Assembly (NCBI RefSeq): GCF_900187875.1
Contig: NZ_FYEX01000001.1
Span: 1-64,000 of the forward strand
Length of the DNA: 64,000 nucleotides
Direction: 5' to 3'
Source of the DNA: Polynucleobacter victoriensis
GTDB lineage: Bacteria; Pseudomonadota; Gammaproteobacteria; Burkholderiales; Burkholderiaceae
Below are positions 45,943-55,725 of the stretch, piece after piece (the first letter of the stretch is position 1; each line of letters starts with the position of its first letter). The position numbers and the translations under genes are program-made. The notes under the pieces are model-generated. The model had not been told where the DNA came from, made no database searches, and saw only the letters and a list, made by a program, of their open reading frames with translations.

Positions 45943-47046
45943 ATGAAGAACTCTTTATTCCCTTGGTTTGAGCAAACTTGGTCAGAGATTAGCTTAACCA
46001 ATATGCCTCATGCGGTTTTATTGCATGGTCAAACTGGCATAGGGAAGATGGAGTTTGGCTTGTATCTAGCCAAGGCCTTGTTGTGTGAATCAGGCGATCA
46101 TCAAAAACCTTGCTGCCAATGTGAGGCTTGCCATTGGTTTGATACAGGTAACCACCCAGATTTTTTAGGCATTGTTCCAGAGACTATGTACTTGAGTTTG
46201 CCCCATGAGCAGATGGAAGGCGCAGATTCCCTAGAGGACAAACCTAAGCGTGGCAAAAAGAAATTAGATGATGATGCAGATAAGGCAGATAAAAAGGCGA
46301 GTTCATTTATCAAGGTTGAGCAAATTAGAGACGCGTTGGAGGGCATCAACACCACACCTCATAGAGGTCTTCAAAGGGTAGTGCTCATTAATCCTGTTGA
46401 AGCACTACAGGCTGTATCTGCCAATACCTTGCTTAAAACACTTGAGGAACCACCAGCTAGCACCTTATTTATTCTGCTGAGCGATCGCCTAGATCGTATT
46501 TTGCCAACAATCAGATCTCGCTGCAGATTAATAGCTTTACCGAGACCTCAGAAAGAGCAAGCTCTCGTTTGGCTATCCAATCAACTTCAGCAAGCTGGAG
46601 TTAAAAAAGCCCAAACCGATATTGATAAGGCCTTGAGCCAGTCAGGTGGCTCTGTCATGGATGCGCTCAATGAGATGCTTGGCGTCAACGATGAAGAGGA
46701 TGTTTCCCAAGCAACAGATGCACTCTTAGGGGCTCTATCTCTAGCAGGCAATCTAAATTGGTTGATAACTGCTGAGCAAGTATATAAAGCACCTATGTCA
46801 AATTTACTGATCACCCTTGAACGTTGGATTTTTGATTTACTAAGTCAACAACAATCAGGGCAAATACGTTATTACCCATCTAGACAAGTTGAAATTGAAA
46901 AGTGCGCTAAGTTAGCCAAGCCCAATAAGGTGGTGAATTTTTGGCGAACACTCATAGATGCTCGCAGACATGAGTTACATGCACTGGCTAATAGGGTACA
47001 AATTGAGGCTTTATTGATACGTTATCAAGAGCTGTATAAAGATTAA
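45943..47046 (+). CDS. holB: DNA polymerase III subunit delta'
   Basis: This clamp-loader subunit has 367 residues. The AAA+ fold has a degenerate P-loop GQTGIGKMEF, as expected for non-ATP-binding delta', a zinc module CCQCEACHWF (about 56-65), and the conserved LLKTLEEPPASTLFILL and RSRCRLIALPRP (arginine-finger SRC motif). A Lys/Asp-rich insertion of about 30 residues (near 95-125, including KRGKKKLDDDADKADKK) lies after the zinc module and looks disordered. tatD follows after 18 bp. Confidence 0.95.
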   Translation: MKNSLFPWFEQTWSEISLTNMPHAVLLHGQTGIGKMEFGLYLAKALLCESGDHQKPCCQCEACHWFDTGNHPDFLGIVPETMYLSLPHEQMEGADSLEDKPKRGKKKLDDDADKADKKASSFIKVEQIRDALEGINTTPHRGLQRVVLINPVEALQAVSANTLLKTLEEPPASTLFILLSDRLDRILPTIRSRCRLIALPRPQKEQALVWLSNQLQQAGVKKAQTDIDKALSQSGGSVMDALNEMLGVNDEEDVSQATDALLGALSLAGNLNWLITAEQVYKAPMSNLLITLERWIFDLLSQQQSGQIRYYPSRQVEIEKCAKLAKPNKVVNFWRTLIDARRHELHALANRVQIEALLIRYQELYKD

Positions 47047-47064
47047 TAAGGGATTGGATTTTTA

Positions 47065-47844
47065 ATGTTTGTTGATTCACATTGCCATTTAGATTTTCCT
47101 GAGTATGCCAATCAAGTTCCAACACTTTTGGAGCGCATGAAGGCAGCTAGGGTAACGCATGCGATGTGTATATCTGTAGATATGCCTGATTTTCCAAATG
47201 TTCTAGCTTTAGCTGAGGCTTATGAGAACTTATTTGCTACAGTTGGAACACATCCTGATTATGAGGATACGCCAGAGCCTACAGAGGACCAATTGGTGGA
47301 ACTTGCAAACCACCCTAAAATTCTGGCAATTGGGGAAACTGGCCTAGATTATTACCGAATTGGTGATAGAACTTATGCACAAATGGAGTGGCAAAGAGAG
47401 CGCTTTCGCACTCACATTCGTGCAGCCAAAAGAGCCAATAAGCCTTTAATTATTCATACCCGCTCTGCATCAGAAGATACGATTAGGATTCTGAAGGAGG
47501 AGGGGGCTAATCAGGTTGCAGGTGTTATGCATTGCTTCACAGAAACATGGGATGTCGCACAGGCTGCCATGGAGCTAGGCTTCTACATCTCCTTTTCAGG
47601 CATTGTGACCTTTAAAAATGCCAAGGAATTACAAGAAACCTGTAAAAAAGTGCCATTGGACCGAATGTTAATAGAGACGGATGCTCCATTTTTAGCTCCA
47701 ATTCCACATCGAGGCAAGACAAATGAGCCTGCTTGGGTGTCTCATGTCGGAGAGTTTATTGCGAATCTAAGGGGCATCTCCGTCGAGGAAGTCGCTCAAG
47801 CAACCACCCATAATTTTAAAACCTTGTTCAAAGCGCCAATTTGA
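47065..47844 (+). CDS. tatD: TatD family metal-dependent hydrolase
   Basis: The 259-residue amidohydrolase-fold DNase has the metal ligands in DSHCHLDF (start), GETGLDYYR (about 92-100), IIHTRSASED, MHCFTET and ETDAPFLAP (about 205-213). TatD-type enzymes are 3'-5' exonucleases or D-aminoacyl-related hydrolases. It follows holB in the conserved order, and the ankyrin gene follows after 21 bp. Confidence 0.95.
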   Translation: MFVDSHCHLDFPEYANQVPTLLERMKAARVTHAMCISVDMPDFPNVLALAEAYENLFATVGTHPDYEDTPEPTEDQLVELANHPKILAIGETGLDYYRIGDRTYAQMEWQRERFRTHIRAAKRANKPLIIHTRSASEDTIRILKEEGANQVAGVMHCFTETWDVAQAAMELGFYISFSGIVTFKNAKELQETCKKVPLDRMLIETDAPFLAPIPHRGKTNEPAWVSHVGEFIANLRGISVEEVAQATTHNFKTLFKAPI

Positions 47845-47865
47845 GCATTTTATTCCTAGAATTTG

Positions 47866-48561
47866 ATGTATAAAACACTCATAAACCGTTGTTGTAAAAC
47901 ATTAATTTCATTTTTTTATGGCCTTGTTCTAGCTCAAACTAGTGTGGCTCAGGTTAATCAATACCAGACTGAAAATTTTCTAAATTCAGTCAAAATGAAC
48001 GATGTTAAGGCTGTAAAAAAGGCTTTGAGTGATGGCATTAGCCCCAACTCTATGGATGCACAGGGTAATTCTGCATTAGCTATCGCTATTACTGAGAAAT
48101 CCCTGGATGTTGTGAAGATATTGGTTGATACGCCATCTATTGACCTTGAGCGACCGAATTTAGCAGGTGAAACTCCCATCATGATGATGGCATACACAGA
48201 TATGTATGATTTATTGGTCTACCTGGTTGATAAGCGCGATGTTGAAATTAATAAACCTGGTTGGACGGCATTACATTACGCAGCAACGAATGGACATATG
48301 CGTGTGGCCACATATTTATTAGATAAACATGCCTATATAGATGCTTTAAGCCCGAATGGGACAACGCCATTAATGATGGCAGCCAGAGGTGGTCACATTC
48401 ATGTAGTGAAACTACTTTTAGATCGTGGCGCAGACTTATCTAAACGCAACGCTATGAAAATGACAGCGATAGAGTTTGCTGAGCAAAATAACCAATCTGA
48501 GATTGCTATAGGGCTTAAATCTAGATGGTCCAAGGTCTATGGCAAGCCTTACGTCAACTAA
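47866..48561 (+). CDS. Exported ankyrin-repeat protein
   Basis: From the ATG at 47866 the 231-residue protein has a signal peptide ending near TSVAQ (about 29) and then about five ankyrin repeats (for example PGWTALHYAATNGHMRVATY and NGTTPLMMAARGGHIHVVKL), which fill most of the mature protein. Periplasmic location and protein binding are inferred. Ankyrin genes behind tatD are known in related bacteria; the partner is unknown. Confidence 0.87.
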   Translation: MYKTLINRCCKTLISFFYGLVLAQTSVAQVNQYQTENFLNSVKMNDVKAVKKALSDGISPNSMDAQGNSALAIAITEKSLDVVKILVDTPSIDLERPNLAGETPIMMMAYTDMYDLLVYLVDKRDVEINKPGWTALHYAATNGHMRVATYLLDKHAYIDALSPNGTTPLMMAARGGHIHVVKLLLDRGADLSKRNAMKMTAIEFAEQNNQSEIAIGLKSRWSKVYGKPYVN

Positions 48562-48585
48562 TCATATATTCGCATAATCATTATT

Positions 48586-49017
48586 ATGTTAAATAAGATA
48601 TATGTATCAGAAATAACATATGGTGAAACGTACAAAAATGCTGAATACCAGGTCACTACTCCAGATGGATGGATTGCATTCAAGATTGGTGAACATAACC
48701 AGTATCTAGATCAACTTCTAGATGCCAATAGAGTTGATATGGCAGCTTTGATTACTGCTTGGAATCCTCAGGGAAAGATGTGCGAGATAAAGGCAAACCA
48801 TCAAGCCAATCAGTCACTAGAGCTAGCGATCCAAGAAATGGGACTCCCCTATTATCTTGGCTCTGGGAGTGATCCAAAGGGCGCATGGAAAGAAGATAGC
48901 TATTTGGTGATGGGTATTGGTTTGAGTAAGGCAAGCGAATTAGGGGACGCATATCAGCAAAATGCAATTGTATGGATCAATAAGGGTGAGGCACCATCAC
49001 TAATTTGGTTAAGGTGA
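48586..49017 (+). CDS. DUF3293 domain protein
   Basis: The 143-residue soluble protein fits DUF3293: ALITAWNPQGKMCEIKANHQ (about 53-72), then YYLGSGSDPKGAWKEDSYLVMGI. Function is unknown. It is the last gene of the rightward cluster, 24 bp after the ankyrin gene, and is followed by a strong bidirectional terminator. Confidence 0.82.
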   Translation: MLNKIYVSEITYGETYKNAEYQVTTPDGWIAFKIGEHNQYLDQLLDANRVDMAALITAWNPQGKMCEIKANHQANQSLELAIQEMGLPYYLGSGSDPKGAWKEDSYLVMGIGLSKASELGDAYQQNAIVWINKGEAPSLIWLR

Positions 49018-49023
49018 TGGAAT

Positions 49024-49055
49024 AAAAAAAGCCGCTAACGTATTAGCGGCTTTTT
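49024..49055. terminator. Bidirectional terminator between DUF3293 and thiolase genes
   Basis: Stem AAAAAGCCGCTAA/TTAGCGGCTTTTT with loop CGTA; A-run and T-run on both sides. Confidence 0.93.
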
Positions 49056-49072
49056 AGGCAGAAACTTAAGGC

Positions 49073-50254
49073 TTATAAGCGTTCAAATACAACCGCAATA
49101 CCTTGACCGCCACCAATACACATTGTTACCAATGCATATTTACCACCTGTGCGGTGAAGTTCATAAATTGCCTTTGTGGCAATAAATGCACCTGAACAAC
49201 CTACTGGGTGACCTAGAGCAATCGCACCACCATTAGGGTTGGTCTTAGTCATGTCCAAACCTAAACCTTTAGAAACAGCAATTGCTTGCGCAGCAAAAGC
49301 TTCGTTAGACTCAACAACGTCCATCTTGTCGATAGTCAAACCAGCACGTTGTAATGCAAGCTTAGATGCAGGAATTGGACCCTCACCCATGATGTCATTA
49401 GGAACACCAGCTAGTGCATAAGACACTAGACGTGCCAAAGGCTTCTGTCCTGCTTTTGCTGCTGCATCAGCAGAGGCTAATACGAAGAATGCTGCGCCAT
49501 CGTTAATACCTGACGCATTACCAGCAGTCACCGTACCATCTTTCTTGAAAGCAGGCTTCATCTTGCCCAAGCTTTCCATTGTGGTGTTGGCTTTAACATG
49601 CTCATCAGTATCAAACACCACATCACCCTTGCGAGTCTGCATAGTGATTGGAACGATTTGTGATTTGAAGCGGCCATCAGCGATAGCTGCAGTAGCACGA
49701 CGGTGTGACTCAACTGCTAGAGCGTCTTGCTCTTCGCGAGTGATATTCCACTTGGCTGCTAAGTTTTCGGCAGTAATACCCATATGACCTGCGCCAAATG
49801 GATCGGTCAATGTAGCCACCATCATGTCAATCATTTTTGTATCACCCATGCGCGCGCCTGTACGCATCGCAGGGGCACCATAAATACCACGTGACATGAC
49901 CTCTACACCACCACCAACGCCATACTCACAATCACCCAACATGATTGCTTGAGATGTAGTCACGATACCCTGCAAACCTGAGCTACATAAACGGTTAACA
50001 GCCATGGCAACTGAGTCCATTGGCAAGCCAGCTTGAATGGCCGCTACGCGGGCAACATATGGGAAACGTGATTCTGTAGGAATACAGTTACCAACGGTCA
50101 CATAATTAATTTGTTTAGGGTCTACGCCAGAACGATTCACAGCCTCTTTCATGACTGTGCCAGCTAATTCAGCCGGTTCCATGCCGCTCAATGAACCACC
50201 AAAACCACCAATAGCAGAACGAACTGCACTCAATACAACAACATCACGTGCCAT
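49073..50254 (-). CDS. Acetyl-CoA C-acetyltransferase (thiolase)
   Basis: This 393-residue biosynthetic-type thiolase condenses two acetyl-CoA. The nucleophile Cys is in NRLCSSGLQGI (near 89), the His in GGAIALGHPVGCSGA (near 350) and the second Cys in CIGGGQGIAV (near 380). It could supply acetoacetyl-CoA to PhbB for polyhydroxybutyrate (a PhaA/BktB role), since the pha genes lie just upstream on the same strand, although rimO and a 158-bp gap intervene. It could equally serve beta-oxidation. Confidence 0.93.
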   Translation of the reverse strand: MARDVVVLSAVRSAIGGFGGSLSGMEPAELAGTVMKEAVNRSGVDPKQINYVTVGNCIPTESRFPYVARVAAIQAGLPMDSVAMAVNRLCSSGLQGIVTTSQAIMLGDCEYGVGGGVEVMSRGIYGAPAMRTGARMGDTKMIDMMVATLTDPFGAGHMGITAENLAAKWNITREEQDALAVESHRRATAAIADGRFKSQIVPITMQTRKGDVVFDTDEHVKANTTMESLGKMKPAFKKDGTVTAGNASGINDGAAFFVLASADAAAKAGQKPLARLVSYALAGVPNDIMGEGPIPASKLALQRAGLTIDKMDVVESNEAFAAQAIAVSKGLGLDMTKTNPNGGAIALGHPVGCSGAFIATKAIYELHRTGGKYALVTMCIGGGQGIAVVFERL

Positions 50255-50412
50255 CTGGAACTCCCTTGTTACTTGTTATTAATAGAAAAAACTAGTCTGT
50301 AGGGCTAATCTTACGAGTAACTGTCTAAAACAATCTATTAGTACTTACCAAGGGTAATCACTCATAAAAAAACAGCTAATAATTGATTTGGATGAAAGAA
50401 TTCTATTTAAAA

Positions 50413-51771
50413 CTAAAGCTGAGCGATGAGGTCATGACCTTGAGTGCCTACAACTGTTGCTTTGACAAATTCACCCACACGGTACTTTTTAGAGATCTTA
50501 TCTGTAGGCAGTAGGTGAACTAGACCGTCGATCTCCGGAGCATCAGATTGACTACGACCCACCCCTCCTTGACCATTAACCGCATCAACTATTACTTTGA
50601 TGCGCTTACCAACTTTGGCTTGAAGAAGTTGAGTAGAAATCTCCTCAGCAACAGCCATAAATCTTGCTTGACGTTCATTTCGAATGGCATCCGGTAGTGC
50701 GCCATCTAGCTCGTTAGCCTTAGCACCCTCCACTGGTGAGTATGCAAAACAACCAGCTCTATCAATTTTTGCCTCACGCATAAACTCCAGTAAGTAATTA
50801 AATTCCTCTTCTGTTTCTCCTGGGAATCCTGCAATGAAGGTGCTTCTGATAGTTAAATCAGGACAAGCTTTGCGCCAAGCCTGTATGCGATCCAAATTTT
50901 TCTCGCCACTAGCGGGACGCTTCATACGTTTGAGTACATCTGGGTGTGCATGCTGCATTGGTATATCCAAATATGGCAGAACTCCACTACCCTCATCTGC
51001 GAAACCGGCCATGATAGGCAATATTTCATCGACATGCGGATAAGGGTAAACATAATGTAACCGTACCCATGCATCATGCTGACGGGCCAACTTACCTAGC
51101 GCCTCAACCATATCAAATAATTTAGCTTTAACTGGGCGGCCATCCCAAAAGCCAGTTCGATACTGAACATCCACACCATAGGCACTTGTGTCCTGTGAAA
51201 CCACCAATAGTTCTTTAACGCCTGCTTCAAATAAATGCTGAGCCTCAAGCAATACATCACCAATTGGTCGTGAAACTAAATCACCACGCAAACTTGGAAT
51301 AATGCAAAAAGTGCAGCGGTGATTACATCCTTCTGAAATTTTTAAATATGCATAATGCTTGGGAGTTAGCTTAACTCCGGCTTTAGGCACTAAATCTGAG
51401 AAGGGATCATGCGCTTTTGGTAGATGTTGGTGAACAGCAGTTAATACCTCATCAGCTGCATGTGGACCAGTAACAGCTAAAACTTTAGGGTGTACTGATG
51501 TCACAACATCAGAACCATCGGCATTCTTTTTTGCCCCCAAACACCCGGTCACAATGACCTTGCCATTTTCAGCTAGTGCCTCACCAATAGCATCCAAGCT
51601 CTCTTGAACTGCCGAATCAATAAAGCCACAAGTGTTAACCACTACAAGGTCTGAGCCTGCATAATCCTTTGCAATCTCATACCCTTCTGCACGCAGTTGT
51701 GTAACGATGCGCTCAGCATCGACTAATGCCTTAGGGCAACCTAAGGAAACAAAACCAATCTTGCCACTCAA
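50413..51771 (-). CDS. rimO: Ribosomal protein uS12 methylthiotransferase RimO
   Basis: This radical-SAM enzyme methylthiolates Asp89 of ribosomal protein S12. The 452-residue protein has the three N-terminal cluster cysteines ([22 protein letters not shown]), the radical-SAM motif [11 protein letters not shown] and a C-terminal TRAM domain. The start codon is TTG, immediately after the phaR TAA (TAATTG); no better start exists, so translation is probably coupled to phaR. Its place inside a PHA cluster is probably chance organisation. Confidence 0.96.
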   Translation of the reverse strand: MSGKIGFVSLGCPKALVDAERIVTQLRAEGYEIAKDYAGSDLVVVNTCGFIDSAVQESLDAIGEALAENGKVIVTGCLGAKKNADGSDVVTSVHPKVLAVTGPHAADEVLTAVHQHLPKAHDPFSDLVPKAGVKLTPKHYAYLKISEGCNHRCTFCIIPSLRGDLVSRPIGDVLLEAQHLFEAGVKELLVVSQDTSAYGVDVQYRTGFWDGRPVKAKLFDMVEALGKLARQHDAWVRLHYVYPYPHVDEILPIMAGFADEGSGVLPYLDIPMQHAHPDVLKRMKRPASGEKNLDRIQAWRKACPDLTIRSTFIAGFPGETEEEFNYLLEFMREAKIDRAGCFAYSPVEGAKANELDGALPDAIRNERQARFMAVAEEISTQLLQAKVGKRIKVIVDAVNGQGGVGRSQSDAPEIDGLVHLLPTDKISKKYRVGEFVKATVVGTQGHDLIAQL

Positions 51772-52323
51772 TTATTTATCGCTCTTATTGGGAGTTGTGA
51801 AAGGGAACCCAGTAAATACATTAGGGGTTTGATCTTTCATTTTTTCTTGCATTTGAGTAAATAGATTTTTACTCTGCTCAATGTAGTTACCCATTTGCAT
51901 CATTGGGTTTTGCATATTCATGAACTGAGCCCAACTTTCAGGGGTTGCACCACCCTGCTTAGACTGCTCAGCAAATTGACTTTGCATGTCTATGAATGAT
52001 TGAATATTTTTTTCTAACATGCCACCCACCATGCCTTGCATAGAGTGACCATAGAATCTAATCATTTGAGACAACATCGGCGTTGTGAATAGTGGAACAC
52101 CACCAGCCTCTTCTTCCAAAATGATTTGCAAAAGAATGGCTCGTGTTAAATCTTCTTCCGTCTTGGCATCAAGGACCTTAAAGTCATCATGAGCAAGCAC
52201 CAAGCCTTTAACATCAGACAAAGTCACGTATGTACTTGTTTGAGTATCGTAAAGACGACGATTAGGATATTTCTTAATAATCCTAACGCCAGCTGATTTT
52301 GCAGATTGTCTTTTTGTGACCAT
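51772..52323 (-). CDS. phaR: Polyhydroxyalkanoate synthesis repressor PhaR
   Basis: The 183-residue protein begins with the PHB/PHA accumulation DNA-binding domain (IKKYPNRRLYDTQTSTYVTL, about 16-35) followed by a second helical PHB_acc segment and a Gln/Met-rich tail. PhaR binds the polymer and DNA and represses phasin genes when no granules are present. A terminator-like hairpin separates it from phbB, so it probably has its own promoter near 52330-52380. Confidence 0.94.
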   Translation of the reverse strand: MVTKRQSAKSAGVRIIKKYPNRRLYDTQTSTYVTLSDVKGLVLAHDDFKVLDAKTEEDLTRAILLQIILEEEAGGVPLFTTPMLSQMIRFYGHSMQGMVGGMLEKNIQSFIDMQSQFAEQSKQGGATPESWAQFMNMQNPMMQMGNYIEQSKNLFTQMQEKMKDQTPNVFTGFPFTTPNKSDK

Positions 52324-52375
52324 ATCAAATAATTAGGGCTTGAATACGCATATTGTATGTGTAAATCAAGCCCGC

Positions 52376-52423
52376 TCCTAAAAACTAAGCAACATGCCCT
52401 TTTTGGGGGCATGGAATTGCTTA
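52376..52423 (-). terminator. Terminator of phbB
   Basis: Two-part stem: TAAGCAA/TTGCTTA (52386-52392 with 52417-52423) enclosing CATGCCC/GGGCATG (52393-52399 with 52407-52413). The minus-strand reading continues GTTTTTAG. It includes the phbB stop codon. Confidence 0.75.
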
Positions 52424-53161
52424 GCCCATATGTAAACCACCATTTAGCGAGAAGTCTGCACCTGTAGAGAAACCACCTTGGTCGGATGCCAACCAAGAAA
52501 CAATCGAAGCGATTTCATCTGGTGTACCCAAACGCTTAACTGGGATTGTTGAAATAATTTTCTCAAGAACATCTTCACGGATAGCAGTAACCATATCTGT
52601 GCCAATGTAACCAGGCGATACAGTATTAACAGTTACACCTTTAGAAGCAGTTTCTTGTGCTAAAGACATAGTAAAACCATGAATACCAGCTTTTGCTGTT
52701 GCATAGTTTGATTGACCAAACTGTCCTTTTTGACCATTAACAGATGAGATGTTAATGATTCGACCCCAACCAGCATCAACCATGCCATCAATTACTTGTT
52801 TGGTGACGTTGAACAATGAGTTCAAGTTAGTATCGATAACAGCGCGCCAATCTTCTGGTGTCATTTTGCGGAAAACTGTGTCACGAGTAATACCTGCGTT
52901 ATTAACCAACACATCAACTTTTCCGTGTTCAGCTTTTACTTTATTAAAAGCAGCTACGGTACTTTCCCAATCACCAACGTTACCTTCTGATGCTGTGAAA
53001 TCAAAACCTAGTGCTTTTTGCTCAGCCAACCATCTATCTTTACGTGGTGAGTTAGGACCGCAACCAGCAATTACTTTAAAACCATCTTTTGCCAAACGTT
53101 GGCAAATAGCGGTACCGATACCACCCATACCACCTGTTACATACGCGATCTTCTGACTCAT
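52421..53161 (-). CDS. phbB: Acetoacetyl-CoA reductase
   Basis: PhbB reduces acetoacetyl-CoA to (R)-3-hydroxybutyryl-CoA with NADPH. The 246-residue short-chain dehydrogenase has GGMGGIGTAI, NNAGITRD and the catalytic set in INISSVNGQKGQFGQSNYA (Ser, Tyr) with Lys four residues later. It lies 51 bp downstream of phaC: the two are the core of PHB synthesis. Confidence 0.97.
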   Translation of the reverse strand: MSQKIAYVTGGMGGIGTAICQRLAKDGFKVIAGCGPNSPRKDRWLAEQKALGFDFTASEGNVGDWESTVAAFNKVKAEHGKVDVLVNNAGITRDTVFRKMTPEDWRAVIDTNLNSLFNVTKQVIDGMVDAGWGRIINISSVNGQKGQFGQSNYATAKAGIHGFTMSLAQETASKGVTVNTVSPGYIGTDMVTAIREDVLEKIISTIPVKRLGTPDEIASIVSWLASDQGGFSTGADFSLNGGLHMG

Positions 53162-53212
53162 TCTTCATCTCCCTTAATTTGAGTGCATTACAACTTTAAA
53201 AATTACTAATGA

Positions 53213-54844
53213 TTAATCTATGGCTTTTTCTTTAACGTAAGAGCCTGGTGCTTTTTCAATTACCTTGTACTTTGTATTTCCATAGGATTTAGGCGCAAGC
53301 TTTTGCTTACCACTGTGAGGAACAAGCCACTTTGCCCAATCCGGCCACCAACTACCAGGGATTTCCTTTGCACCATCAAACCATGCATCCGCTGTTGTAG
53401 GTAGTTTTGAATTAGCCCAATAATTACGTTTTTTCTTGGCAGGAGGATTGATGACACCTGCGATATGACCTGATGCACCAAGTACGAAATGGACTTTTGC
53501 ACCCTTTAATAATTTGACAGATTCATAAGCAGACCACCATGGAACGATGTGATCTTCTCTAGATGCATACAAGTAGACTGGGCATTTAATTTTGCCTAAA
53601 TCAACTTTTTCACCACAAATAGTTAACTTGCCAGGAACTTTTAGCTCATTTTGCAAATATAAATGGCGCAAGTACCAAGAATACATAGCACCAGGCAAAT
53701 TCGTTGAGTCGCCATTCCAGTACAGTAAATCAAACGGTGGCGGAGAATTTCCCTTGAGGTAGTTATCTACAACGTAATTCCAAACCAAGTCATTTGGGCG
53801 CAAGAATGAGAAAGTATTTGCTAACTCAACCCCTCTTAACATGCCACATTTGCCACCATTCTTACCGCCGATACTATTTTCCCTAAGACTGACTAGAGCT
53901 TCGTCGACAAAGACATCCAAAATACCTGTATCTGAAAAATCTAACAAGGTAGTGAGTAACGTCAAGCTTGCTGCAGGATGTTGATTTCTTGCAGCCATCA
54001 CAGCAAGTGCCGTGGTGGTTATGGTGCCACCAACACAGAATCCTAAAATATTGATTTGCTTTTGGCCGCTGATATCTTGAACGGTTTCAATCGCATGAAT
54101 CGCGCCATCACCAATGTAATCGTCCCAAGTTGTATCCGCCATTGACGGATCAGGATTTTTCCAAGAGACCAAATAGACTGTGTGTCCCTGCTCCACCAAA
54201 TAACGTACAACGGAACTCTCTGGCTGAAGGTCCAATATGTAGTACTTGTTGATGCATGGTGGAATCATTAAGTACGGGCGCTCATAAACTTTTGCAGTTA
54301 GTGGCTTGTACTGAATGATTTGAAATAATTTTGTTTGATAAACAACTGCGCCCTCAGAAGTTGCAACATTCTTGCCAACTTCAAAAGCTGATTCATCGGT
54401 TTGTGAAACTTTGCCCTTACCTAAGTCTTGCAAGGCATTAAGGATGCCAGTGCGTAGAGACTCTCCTTTGGTTTCAATCAGACGTTGCTGCGCTTCAGGA
54501 TTAGTTGCTAGAAAATTTGACGGTGACATCGCATCAATCATTTGCTCGATGCTAAAGCGAATTCTTTGTCTAACTTTGGCTTCTGCCTCTACTGCATCTG
54601 CTAGATTAAGTAGATGGCGAGAGTTAAGTAGATAAAAGTTAACCGTGGCCTGATTCCAAGGGTTTTGCCATGCATCAGCTCTAAAGCGACGATCTGTGAT
54701 TGGTGTACCAGTTGGGTTGGCCCATAAAGCAGATAACTCTTTGGCATATTGCTGTTCAATCTCCACCAATTTCTCTGGTGGAATGAGAGCCATATGCTGG
54801 GGGGCTAGGCTAGGACCTGGACCAAAGCCTTGCATATTCACCAT
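53213..54844 (-). CDS. phaC: Class I poly(3-hydroxyalkanoate) synthase
   Basis: PhaC polymerises (R)-3-hydroxyacyl-CoA into granules. The 543-residue single-chain enzyme shows the N-terminal PhaC_N region (FRADAWQNPWNQATVNFYLL, about 54-73), the lipase-like box GFCVGG with nucleophile Cys270, the Asp in SREDHIVPW (near 430) and the His in SGHIAGVINPP (near 460). It is slightly shorter than the roughly 590 residues of Cupriavidus PhaC because the N-terminal extension is short. No phasin is seen nearby. Confidence 0.97.
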   Translation of the reverse strand: MVNMQGFGPGPSLAPQHMALIPPEKLVEIEQQYAKELSALWANPTGTPITDRRFRADAWQNPWNQATVNFYLLNSRHLLNLADAVEAEAKVRQRIRFSIEQMIDAMSPSNFLATNPEAQQRLIETKGESLRTGILNALQDLGKGKVSQTDESAFEVGKNVATSEGAVVYQTKLFQIIQYKPLTAKVYERPYLMIPPCINKYYILDLQPESSVVRYLVEQGHTVYLVSWKNPDPSMADTTWDDYIGDGAIHAIETVQDISGQKQINILGFCVGGTITTTALAVMAARNQHPAASLTLLTTLLDFSDTGILDVFVDEALVSLRENSIGGKNGGKCGMLRGVELANTFSFLRPNDLVWNYVVDNYLKGNSPPPFDLLYWNGDSTNLPGAMYSWYLRHLYLQNELKVPGKLTICGEKVDLGKIKCPVYLYASREDHIVPWWSAYESVKLLKGAKVHFVLGASGHIAGVINPPAKKKRNYWANSKLPTTADAWFDGAKEIPGSWWPDWAKWLVPHSGKQKLAPKSYGNTKYKVIEKAPGSYVKEKAID

Positions 54845-54963
54845 AACATTCCCTTAATCTAATTATTGACCTTTTGTCTAACCCCTATTCTGAGGTTTTA
54901 TTGGGGAAATCGTTATAAGAATTAACCCTATCTGAAACTTGTTGAAAGCTTACTTAATAAGCT

Positions 54964-55725
54964 TTAGGCCCTATTTTTGATCCAGATTAAACTGGCCATA
55001 CGACCAGTAATGTGATCTCTACGATATGAAAAGAAATTCATATTCTTAAACGTGCATTCATCGCCACCCTCAATGTCATAAATACCCATAGCGTTTAACC
55101 GATTTTTGGCTAGACCATAAATATCAGCCATATATTTGCCGGCCTTGTTGGATGGTACAAATAATTTTGATGATTGTGGGTCATGATTAATAAACACGCT
55201 AACGACGTCCTCACCCACCTCAAACGATTGTGGACCGATGGCTGCTCCAAAATATGCCCTTATCGTCTCTTGAGAATTTTGAATAATTATTTTCTCTTGC
55301 ATCAATTCCACGGTTTGTTCAATCACTCCACTAGCTAAGCCTCGCCAACCTGCATGGACTGCTCCGATAACTGAACCATCTGTTGTTGACAACAAAATAG
55401 GTAAACAGTCCGCAGTCAAAATCGCTAGAACCTGATCTTTCTTTATAGTTACGGCAGCATCTGCTGTTGGTATGAAACTGCCATCCCAAGTATCGGCATC
55501 AAAAACCTCACACCCATGAACTTGATTAAGCCAAATTGGCTTACTGGGTAGTTTACTGATTAATAAGTCTCTGTTTTGCTCAACTACATTTACATCATCA
55601 CCAACATGTGTTGCGAGGTTGAGGCTGTCATATGGGGGTGAACTATATCCACCGCTTCGGTTAGTAAAGAGAATGTCTACACTGTTTGGAATGAAGCAGC
55701 TGGATTTGATTGAGTCGTCAAACAT
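54964..55725 (-). CDS. pgeF: Purine nucleoside phosphorylase / peptidoglycan editing factor PgeF
   Basis: From the ATG at 55725 this is a 253-residue laccase-domain protein (DUF152/YfiH). The zinc ligands are in NQVHG, LTADCLPIL and VHAGWRGLASG. In E. coli YfiH prevents misincorporation of Ser into muropeptides, and relatives have purine nucleoside phosphorylase activity. The chosen start overlaps the rluD stop by 8 bp; an earlier in-frame start would overlap by 62 bp. rluD-pgeF is a common operon. Confidence 0.94.
   Translation of the reverse strand: MFDDSIKSSCFIPNSVDILFTNRSGGYSSPPYDSLNLATHVGDDVNVVEQNRDLLISKLPSKPIWLNQVHGCEVFDADTWDGSFIPTADAAVTIKKDQVLAILTADCLPILLSTTDGSVIGAVHAGWRGLASGVIEQTVELMQEKIIIQNSQETIRAYFGAAIGPQSFEVGEDVVSVFINHDPQSSKLFVPSNKAGKYMADIYGLAKNRLNAMGIYDIEGGDECTFKNMNFFSYRRDHITGRMASLIWIKNRA

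Noticed and set aside
52749..53156. 135-codon plus-strand frame inside phbB
   Set aside because: It is the shadow of a strongly conserved reductase on the other strand.
50413..54844. A dedicated functional link between rimO and PHB synthesis
   Set aside because: rimO sits between phaR and the thiolase, but ribosomal protein methylthiolation has no known relation to polymer synthesis; chance adjacency is the simpler reading.
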